Source: Adlercreutzia caecimuris B7
Lineage (GTDB): Bacteria > Actinomycetota > Coriobacteriia > Coriobacteriales > Eggerthellaceae
NCBI RefSeq assembly: GCF_000403355.2
Contig: NZ_KE159646.1
Span: 2,035,561-2,099,560 of the forward strand
DNA length: 64,000 bases
Direction: 5' to 3'
Positions 57,723 through 64,000 of this stretch are shown in pieces (positions within the stretch are counted from its first letter, which is position 1; each line of letters starts with the position of its first letter). The position numbers and the translations under genes are program-made. The notes under the pieces were generated by a model, which saw only the letters and a list, made by a program, of their open reading frames with translations, searched no databases and was not told the origin of the DNA.

Positions 57723-58219
57723 TACAAGCCCCATCCTCAATTCTCATCGATACCAATGTATGCCTTGACAATTTTCTCGCAGATCGCGATGGCTCGCAAA
57801 CCTCACAAGTGCTCATAGACGCTTGCCGGGAAAAGGGCGTCGACGTTCTCTTCTCCATCTTCACCTTACGCGATGTTTACTACCACGTTGGAGCCCATCT
57901 CAAACGGCAAATTCGCGAAGCGGGCGAGGACGTTACTTCTGAGCGCTCGGCCATCGCAGAACAGTTCGCGTGGCAGGCAATGCTCAGCCTGAACGAACAG
58001 GGGACAGCAGTTCCCGCCGACACCTCCGACGTAACGGTCGCCCGATATTTCCACCAAGTCCATCGCGATTTTGAAGACGATCTCGTTTTGGCGGCCGTGG
58101 AACGATCGGGAGCCGACTACCTCATCACGAACGACAAAAAGCTCCGCGCCCATGCGCCCGTGGCGGCGATCACCCCCGCCGACATGCTCACCTTGTTGAA
58201 GGCCGCCGACGATGCATAA
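57719..58219 (+). CDS. PIN-domain toxin
   Basis: 166 residues, PIN fold: SILIDTNVCLDNFL with the first Asp, an acidic residue in FEDDLVLAAVERSGADYLIT, and NDKKL. Toxins of this type cleave RNA. ATG 57719 overlaps the antitoxin stop by 4 bases and has GGGGG, so antitoxin-toxin order and coupling are standard for a type II system. All three acidic active-site residues seem present. Confidence 0.78.
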   Translation: MIQAPSSILIDTNVCLDNFLADRDGSQTSQVLIDACREKGVDVLFSIFTLRDVYYHVGAHLKRQIREAGEDVTSERSAIAEQFAWQAMLSLNEQGTAVPADTSDVTVARYFHQVHRDFEDDLVLAAVERSGADYLITNDKKLRAHAPVAAITPADMLTLLKAADDA

Positions 58220-58478
58220 GAGTTTGCCCCTCCAATATGGAAGAGGCAAACTACGCGAGACCATCACCCTTCAATAGCGGCGTGGCCAATAGAGGGGTAC
58301 CTGCACCGATCGACACACCGCGTCGTTCAGAAGAATCGGGCGAAATCGAAGCATCTGATAGAGAGATACGCAGGGGCAGTTCTGAGCATTCAGCACCGCC
58401 CCTAGCGCCTCATGGCTACTCGAAGCCTTCCCCAGGCCTCAGGCTCCGGCGGCCGCGGGGGAGAGCGGAATTGACCTC

Positions 58479-59135
58479 TTACTCGAAGCTCGCGAGGAAG
58501 GGCTTCTCCTGGGCGAGATAGGGGGTGCACAAGTTGGGGTTGGCCACCCACTCGCCGCAAGCCGGCTCGAAGAACTTGTCGATGTAGAGGAAGTGGAACG
58601 GCGTGGACATGTACTTGCCCAAGAAACTTGTGGGCTCGTCGAAGTCGCACTCGTAGGCGTAGGCCCACTCATCGGTGCCGGAGCTTTCCACCACCGGGGC
58701 GAACTTGCAGTTGCGCAGGCCGGGCACATGGGCGCACATATCGTTCATGTGAGCCTCCATCTTCTCCACCATGGCCGGATCGGCCCCCTCGCGAATGCTG
58801 AAGAACAACACGCGATGGCAGGTGGATTTCTCCTTCTCCTGAAGGGTGAGGGTACCCTCGCCGAAAGCGATGAACTCGCAGTTGGCCACCGATGCGCTGT
58901 CGTTCATGAGCGCCGTAAGCGCACCCCAGGCCTCGCCGTCCTTGGCCGCCTCGTAGGCGGCCTGATCGGCAAAGCCCACCTCGCAGAAGAAGTTGCCGCC
59001 GGGCATGGGAGGCTCGAGCACCATATCGGCCAGAAACACCGGGCTCACGGCCTCGGCGGCCGCCTTGGCATCGGCCACGTACTGCTCGGCGTTGGCCCCC
59101 TCGGCGAGGGTCACCGAAAATACCGCATTAAACAT
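58479..59135 (-). CDS. Dabb-like cytoplasmic protein, cassette 2
   Basis: 218 residues, paralogue of 436-1095: MFNAVFSVTLAEG, a second unit from CHRVLFFSIREG, CDFDEPTSFLGKYM and a final TPYLAQEKPFLASFE. The ATG overlaps the preceding Tat gene by 8 bases; the frame is open further upstream but that part is not coding. Cytoplasmic; substrate unknown. Confidence 0.6.
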   Translation of the reverse strand: MFNAVFSVTLAEGANAEQYVADAKAAAEAVSPVFLADMVLEPPMPGGNFFCEVGFADQAAYEAAKDGEAWGALTALMNDSASVANCEFIAFGEGTLTLQEKEKSTCHRVLFFSIREGADPAMVEKMEAHMNDMCAHVPGLRNCKFAPVVESSGTDEWAYAYECDFDEPTSFLGKYMSTPFHFLYIDKFFEPACGEWVANPNLCTPYLAQEKPFLASFE

Positions 59136-59667
59136 TGTTGAGCACCTCCATGTAGCCTTCGGGAGCCGAATAGACGCGATCGTTGGACACCAGGCGATCG
59201 CGGATGTCGGTCCACCACTGCACGTACTCGGGGTTGTAGCGCGTACCCGACGAGTAGGCCCATGCCTCCTGCACGATGTCGCCCATGGTCCACTCGATCT
59301 CGATGATGTTGCTGTCGGTGTCGAGCCACATGGCCGGTGCCACGGTAGCACGCTTGAACCGCCAGCCCGCGCCCTCGATGAGCGGCTTCATGTTGGCCAT
59401 AAAGTCGTCCAGCACGGCCTTCCCCTCGCCAGGCTTGGCCACCAGGCGGTCCACGATGTAGATGACGCTCTCCTCCCCGGTATCGGCCAGATCGGCCGCG
59501 GGCTCAGACGCAGGTTCGGGCGCGGACTCGGGCGCCTCCTCCTTCGGCTCCGGTGCGGCAGCCGTCTCGGTGGCGCATCCGGCCAGAACGCCGAGGGAGG
59601 CCACCGTAGCGCAGGCTCCGGCGGCCACGAACGAGCGGCGCGAGAGCTGCGATGGGAGTTGTCTCAT
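59128..59667 (-). CDS. Tat-exported Dabb-like lipoprotein, cassette 2
   Basis: 179 residues with a Tat leader (SRRSFVAAGACATVASLGVLAGC) that ends in a lipobox, a Glu/Pro/Ala linker, and a Dabb-like part (IYIVDRLVAKPGEGKAVLDDFM, MWLDTDSNIIEIEWTMGD). Same gene order and motifs as 1092-1637. ATG 59667 has AAAGGGG upstream; the longer frame to 59730 is not coding. Divergent from the LuxR gene at 59885. Confidence 0.62.
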   Translation of the reverse strand: MRQLPSQLSRRSFVAAGACATVASLGVLAGCATETAAAPEPKEEAPESAPEPASEPAADLADTGEESVIYIVDRLVAKPGEGKAVLDDFMANMKPLIEGAGWRFKRATVAPAMWLDTDSNIIEIEWTMGDIVQEAWAYSSGTRYNPEYVQWWTDIRDRLVSNDRVYSAPEGYMEVLNNV

Positions 59668-59884
59668 AGCATATCCCCTTTCTTGACAAACAAACCTCCA
59701 ACAGATAGGCTCGGCCCCAGGTTTTCGCACTATCTTTCTTCCACAAACATACTGCTGAGACCCAGGACCGAACCTACTGGAAGCATATCCAGCGGGCCGG
59801 AAAATGTCTGTCTCACGAAAGCGGGTACTTCAGCGTTTTCCCTCGTCCAAAAGATATGATTTGCTGATTTCAAGGGAGGGAACG

Positions 59885-61081
59885 ATGCAAATCAACCTAC
59901 GGGCCCACGGGGTCAACCGCATGCAGGCGGCGAAAATCGCCCTGGCCGATGCCATTATCTGGCTATGGCTGCACCAAGCAAACTACGACAGCCTCTTCAC
60001 CGCGTCCTTCATCGAGCCGGCCATGCTGGCGCTGCCGAGCTTCGTGCTCAGCGGCGCCCTCGTCATTGGCATCACCTGGGCCCGATGGGATCGCATCCCC
60101 CGGACACTGCGCGTGGGAACCGCCTTGGCAGCCGCGGCCGTGGGGCTTGGGCTCACCTTGCTGCCCCAGCTGCCCGCCGCCCCGGAGTTCGCCCACGCGG
60201 CCCTGGTTCTGGGCTTGGCCGTGCTGTGCGGTTTTGCAGCCCTGCTGCGCTTGGAAACTCTCGCGAAATGCGATGATTTCTCCACCCTGTCTGTGGCGCT
60301 TTCGGGCTCATTGCTGCTGTTCTATCTGTTGAACCTGGTGCTCTTACTCGTCCCCCGGCCTGTCTACGACTTCCTCGTCGTTATGGCGCCCCTGGCCATG
60401 CTCTTCGGCACGAATACGCCTGCGCCGTCCTGCAAGCGCCTCGGACCTCTGCCCAAGAAAGTGCGCCTGTCGCCCCCGAGCATCGCGCCCTGCCTGACCG
60501 GCGCCGCGACGGGCCTGGTGGTGGCCCTCGGCACGGTGTCCATGGCCACATCCCCCGGCCAGCTGTTTGCGCATCCCGCGCCCTTGTTTCTCATCTCCCA
60601 GCTGCTGTTCATCATGCTCGGCGTCATAACAGCCTTCGGGATCGACCTGCGCAAGGCCAGCTACTTTGCCCTGCTGAACTTTAGCTGGGGCTTCGGCATC
60701 GTGGCGGGAACCCTTGTCCGCGACCAGTTCCCCCTGATCCCCGAAGCTTTTCTCGTAGACCTGTCGTCCTTCGTCTGCCTGCTGACCCTGGTAGGGTTCT
60801 TCGCCTTCTCCGGTGTGTGGATCAATACCTTGGGGCGCACGGCCAGCATGGGGCAGGAGATGGCCCTGGAAGAGGTGGCGCAGGAAGCCGGGCTCACCAA
60901 GCGGGAGACCGAGGTGACGGCCCTGCTGCTAGAGGGCCGCTCCCTGCGCATCGTGCAGCAGGAGCTGTTCATCTCCGAGGGCACGGCCCGCACCCACGCC
61001 AAGCGCATCTACGCGAAGCTGGGCGTCCATTCCAAGCAGGAACTTATCGACTATTTCAAGCGTCACCTGGCGGAAAGGTAG
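59885..61081 (+). CDS. Membrane-embedded LuxR-family regulator, cassette 2
   Basis: 398 residues: about ten membrane segments, then a LuxR HTH (VAQEAGLTKRETEVTALLLE, EGTARTHAKRIYAKLGVH). Paralogue of 1882-3051, with which it shares the MQ(I/V)(N/H)L start, and the HTH end KQELID. ATG 59885 behind GGGAGGG. It is followed, on the opposite strand, by the flavin reductase gene and two hairpins. Confidence 0.86.
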   Translation: MQINLRAHGVNRMQAAKIALADAIIWLWLHQANYDSLFTASFIEPAMLALPSFVLSGALVIGITWARWDRIPRTLRVGTALAAAAVGLGLTLLPQLPAAPEFAHAALVLGLAVLCGFAALLRLETLAKCDDFSTLSVALSGSLLLFYLLNLVLLLVPRPVYDFLVVMAPLAMLFGTNTPAPSCKRLGPLPKKVRLSPPSIAPCLTGAATGLVVALGTVSMATSPGQLFAHPAPLFLISQLLFIMLGVITAFGIDLRKASYFALLNFSWGFGIVAGTLVRDQFPLIPEAFLVDLSSFVCLLTLVGFFAFSGVWINTLGRTASMGQEMALEEVAQEAGLTKRETEVTALLLEGRSLRIVQQELFISEGTARTHAKRIYAKLGVHSKQELIDYFKRHLAER

Positions 61082-61240
61082 AAAGCGGTTCTGCGAGCGT
61101 GAGGGCCTTCGGGCGAGAGGTCTTTCGGGAAAACACCTCTCGGGGAGGGGCCTTGTGCCCAAAGAGTCCCTCGGACCAGGGCCCGAACCCGAAGCGCACC
61201 CGCGGACCGGGGGCCCGCGGCTGAAGCACCCTGGGGACTA

Positions 61241-61292
61241 GGCCCTGCACCTGAAGCGCCCATTGGGCAAAGGGCGCTTCAGGTGCAGGGCC
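61241..61292. repeat. 21-bp perfect hairpin after the LuxR gene
   Basis: Arms 61241-61261 and 61272-61292, loop 10. It lies in the 308-base gap between convergent genes. GC-rich, no U-run, so a terminator role is uncertain. The rest of the gap contains repeated GAAGCRCCC-like stretches and nothing coding. Confidence 0.65.
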
Positions 61293-61300
61293 CGTTACGC

Positions 61301-61330
61301 AGATCGGCCCCGCAAAAGCGGGGCCGATCT
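61301..61330. terminator. 13-bp hairpin between convergent genes
   Basis: Arms 61301-61313 and 61318-61330 with an AAAA loop; perfect. It stands 60 bases beyond the stop of the reductase gene (minus) and after the LuxR gene (plus). No T-run, but position between convergent genes suits a bidirectional terminator. Confidence 0.55.
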
Positions 61331-61389
61331 ATGAAAGAGGGGTCGGCGACGGTGGGAGGGGGGCCGGCGCCGACCCGCGACAGAAGCAC

Positions 61390-63114
61390 TTAGGCAGTGG
61401 CGCCCATCGCGTGGTTCACGGCCACCCAGCTCATAACGCCGCCGGAACCCAGGCTGATGCCGCCGTGCACGTAGGTGCCGCCGGACACGCCTGAAGAGCA
61501 GTTGCCCACGGCGTACAGGTGCTCGATGGGCTCGCCAGCCGTGTTTACGACCTGGGCATTCTCGTTAATGGTAAGGCCGCCGGCCGTGCCGCAGGTGCCC
61601 GGCACGTAGATGGCGCCGTAGAACGGGCCGGTGGCCAGAGGCGCGAGCACCGGGTTGGCCAGGTCGGTACGGCTGCCGGCCATAACGCCCGTGGTGTTGA
61701 TGTCCAGGTGTTTCTCGCCGCGGTGGTACACCGGGTCTGCGCCCTTGACGGCGTTCTCGTTGAAGGCAGCAATCTCGGCGGTCAGGCCGGCCGGGTCGAT
61801 GCCCAGCTTTCCGGCCAGCTCTTCCAAGGTGTCGGCCTGCACGAAGTGGGCGGGCACCTCGGCGGGATCGGTGGCCTCGCCGCCGTAGGTCTCGTCGAAG
61901 TAGCTGCCGTCGCCTTCGCCCACGGCGCCCACGGTGTGCCCCGGCAGAGAATAGGTGGCCCAGCAGGCGGCATCGCAGATGAAGTAGGCGGGGATGTTCA
62001 CATGGCCCGGCTCGCCGGTGTCATAGTAGGCGAAAGCCTGGTTGAACAGGTCGTAGGGACCGGCCTCGTTACCGATGCGGCGGCCCTTCTTGTTCACTAC
62101 CACAGCACCGGGCAGGCCGCGGTACATGGCCCAGTCGGTGCCGGCGATCTCCTGGGCAATGGTGCCCTCGGCGATGAGCGTGGCCGGATCGTCGCCCGTG
62201 GTGAGGATGGCCGGGGCGCCCCAGCAGCGGTCCATGTAGGACACATTGGCGCCGATGGCCATGCCCATGAGCTGGCCGTCGCCGGTGTTGGTGGGCACGG
62301 CATTGGTGGCCATGATCTTGAAGGGGTGGTACTTCGCGCGCATCTCGTCGTTGTGGTCGAAGCCGCCCGTGGCCACGATGACCGAGCCGGCCTTGATGTT
62401 CTGGCCGCCGCAAACCGCGCCGAGCACCGCGCCCGCGCCATCGGTAATGAGCTCGGTAGCCTCGGTACCCATAAGAATCTCGACGCCGTAGCCCTCCATC
62501 TTCGCCTTCATTTCCTCCCACATTTGGGAGGCGATCATGGGGCCGTCGGCGTTGGCCGCGCCCAGGCTGCCGCGACCCATGGGAATCCAGCCCTCCATGG
62601 GCTCGTAGTAGTCGCCGAACAGCGGGGAGGCCACGAACTTCCAGCCCATCTCCTCGGAGATCCAGTCGATGAAGTCGCTGCCGTTGTCGATGAAGGAGTT
62701 CAGCACGGCCTCGTCAACGCGGCCATCGGAGGCGTTCTTGAAGTACTTGACGATCTCCTCCTTGCTGTCGGAGACGCCCGCATCTGCGGCAGCGTAGGTC
62801 AGGGGTACGGCCAAGCCGCCGCCCGAGGTGGCCGCCGTGCCGCCCCACATGGTGCCCTTCTCCACCAGGCACACCGAGCCTGCGCCCTTGGCCGCGGCCA
62901 CCAGCGCGGCGAACGCGCCCGTGCCGGAGCCCAGAACGAGCACGTCCACTTCCTTATCCCAGGCAATGTCGCCGGTGCTGCTCAGCGCGGCGCCGCCATC
63001 GGTGCTCGCCGCCGGGGCGCAGCCGGCCAGGGCCGCAGCCCCGCCCAGCGCCAGACTTGAAAATGCAGCGGTCTTCAGAAAGCCGCGGCGATCCATTCCC
63101 TTGTTGTCTCCCAT
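61390..63114 (-). CDS. Tat-exported FAD-dependent reductase (fumarate reductase/flavocytochrome c family)
   Basis: 574 residues. A Tat leader (MDRRGFLKTAAFSSLALGGAA) with a lipobox-like AGC (about residue 32), then an FAD-binding domain 2: DVLVLGSGTGAFAALVAAAKGA, VEKGTMWGGTAATSGGG, and C-terminal GTAGGLTINENAQVVN, YAVGNCSSGVSGGTYVHGG. No heme-binding or FMN-binding domain is fused, so it must take electrons from partners, perhaps via the NapH-like protein. Related enzymes reduce fumarate, urocanate, cinnamates and steroids in gut Coriobacteriia. ATG 63114 follows AAGGAGG. Substrate is not deducible. Confidence 0.88.
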   Translation of the reverse strand: MGDNKGMDRRGFLKTAAFSSLALGGAAALAGCAPAASTDGGAALSSTGDIAWDKEVDVLVLGSGTGAFAALVAAAKGAGSVCLVEKGTMWGGTAATSGGGLAVPLTYAAADAGVSDSKEEIVKYFKNASDGRVDEAVLNSFIDNGSDFIDWISEEMGWKFVASPLFGDYYEPMEGWIPMGRGSLGAANADGPMIASQMWEEMKAKMEGYGVEILMGTEATELITDGAGAVLGAVCGGQNIKAGSVIVATGGFDHNDEMRAKYHPFKIMATNAVPTNTGDGQLMGMAIGANVSYMDRCWGAPAILTTGDDPATLIAEGTIAQEIAGTDWAMYRGLPGAVVVNKKGRRIGNEAGPYDLFNQAFAYYDTGEPGHVNIPAYFICDAACWATYSLPGHTVGAVGEGDGSYFDETYGGEATDPAEVPAHFVQADTLEELAGKLGIDPAGLTAEIAAFNENAVKGADPVYHRGEKHLDINTTGVMAGSRTDLANPVLAPLATGPFYGAIYVPGTCGTAGGLTINENAQVVNTAGEPIEHLYAVGNCSSGVSGGTYVHGGISLGSGGVMSWVAVNHAMGATA

Positions 63115-63377
63115 GAAATTCCTCCTTATTTCAGCGGGGCGACCCCATGCCGCCACGCACGAGGAACATGCTAGGGAACAGGCGCCGCCCCGTCTGTCCC
63201 ACAAAGGCGACGATCTGGTGAAATAGGCTCATCCGAAAGGTATTATTTTGGGAACGGAGCGCCGCGAAGCCTCGTCAAAAAGCGCGAGGGGCAGCGAGAG
63301 GGACGCCAAGGGAGGGAGCAGCCGCGAAGGCCGACATGCTCACGCCGCTGGAAAGCGCTTATGCGGTCCGGGAACGC

Positions 63378-64000
63378 CTACCTCATCGGCAAGGTGATGG
63401 CTCCGGCGGGGCAGTTTACCGCGCAGTCGCGGCATTTGGAGCACTCGTGCATGGCCGCATCGCCGTGGGGGTCAAGGCCCTCGGAGCAGACGCCGGAACA
63501 CACCTGGCAGTCAATGCCCTTGGAGCGAAGGCACTTCGACTCATCCACCTTGGGCCGGAACGCGCGGTTCGGCTTTGCGAACAGGGACATGAGGGCGCCC
63601 ATCGGACAAAAGCGAGAACACCACGTGCGCAATACCGTCAGCTCGAGAATCAGGAAGAGTGGGAATAGGACCAGGCCCCATGAAAGAGTCTGCGTGCCGA
63701 ACAGCTGCACCAGGGCAATAATGGACGCGAAGGTAAGCCCGATGGGGCACACGAGGCAGAACACGGGGAATCCGAAAATGGCCGCGGAGAGCAGCGAGCC
63801 GCCCAGCACCACGTGGCGGGAATCCAGGACAGGCCGGCTCGCGCTCGCGCAACCCGACACGCAGCTGGCGCATGCAGAGGGGGTGCCCGCACCAGCCGCG
63901 GAGTCAGCAGAAGAGGAGGAGCAGGCGGCCTTGAGGGCACGCTGCTCGCGACGGGAAAGGGGCTTGGCCACGGAAAGGGACGTCGTCACCTCGCCGTCGG
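63378..64000 (-). CDS. NapH-like 4Fe-4S membrane protein (partial)
   Basis: The frame is open to the window edge, so the N-terminus is missing. The visible part has two membrane segments (HVVLGGSLLSAAIFGFPVFC and LFPLFLILELTVL), the motif CLVCPIG, RTWCSRFCPMGAL and C-terminal clusters CSGVC, CSKCRDCAVNCP for two 4Fe-4S centres. NapH-type proteins pass electrons from menaquinol to periplasmic acceptors. It lies just upstream of the Tat-exported flavin reductase gene on the same strand, so it is a likely electron donor. GTG 63989 is only an internal codon. Confidence 0.82.
   Translation of the reverse strand, partial: DGEVTTSLSVAKPLSRREQRALKAACSSSSADSAAGAGTPSACASCVSGCASASRPVLDSRHVVLGGSLLSAAIFGFPVFCLVCPIGLTFASIIALVQLFGTQTLSWGLVLFPLFLILELTVLRTWCSRFCPMGALMSLFAKPNRAFRPKVDESKCLRSKGIDCQVCSGVCSEGLDPHGDAAMHECSKCRDCAVNCPAGAITLPMR

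Overview
The window is high-GC, densely coded DNA from a Gram-positive anaerobe, most likely an Eggerthellaceae member (Coriobacteriia). Evidence: Tat-exported FAD-dependent fumarate-reductase-like enzyme, membrane-embedded LuxR regulators of the Eggerthella/Gordonibacter type, menaquinone genes with a MenE-MenC fusion, a DUF2148 ferredoxin-like protein, and many GTG/TTG starts. The genus is not fixed by anything I can see.

Layout. 1-9.5 kb is core-like: pyridoxal kinase 5' end, a Dabb / Tat-Dabb / LuxR cassette, a nucleoid-associated protein, an exported GH25 muramidase, FetAB ABC transporter, a coiled-coil orphan and a DUF2148 protein. 9.5-33.2 kb is a lower-GC accessory island ending at an initiator tRNA gene. 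It holds an AlbA_2 ATPase behind an AATCGCGCC repeat array; a TerY-P-type operon (unknown, PIN, kinase, VWA, PP2C); a divergent TIR/beta-propeller gene; a RyR-domain gene; an AbiE-like system; a RES-like gene; a type I restriction system; and a RhuM-family gene. Two near-identical 1066-bp IS481-type elements interrupt the TIR and hsdR genes, and abiEii carries a frameshift, so three immunity-type genes look recently inactivated.

33.5-52.7 kb is core-like again: DMT exporter, PurF homologue without the glutaminase cysteine, MenE-MenC fusion and MenB, a PilT/PilC/pseudopilin cluster, a transglutaminase lipoprotein, a three-protein phosphorelay (hybrid kinase, HPt, REC-HD-GYP-GGDEF) and a PaaK-type CoA ligase. 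52.9-56.6 kb is a small low-GC cassette between two copies of the 3' end of an OmpR-type regulator gene: an ATPase with a small TOPRIM-like partner, a NYN nuclease and a RelB-like fusion. A RelB/PIN toxin-antitoxin pair follows.

58.5-64 kb carries a second copy of the Dabb / Tat-Dabb / LuxR cassette, here beside a Tat-exported flavin reductase and a NapH-like iron-sulfur membrane protein, suggesting a link between the cassette and anaerobic reductase chemistry. The strongest leads are the TerY-P/PIN operon facing TIR and RyR genes, the 52.9-56.6 kb cassette with its ribosome-site-masking hairpin, the duplicated Dabb/LuxR cassette and the cysteine-less PurF. All calls come from reading the sequence; no database search was run.
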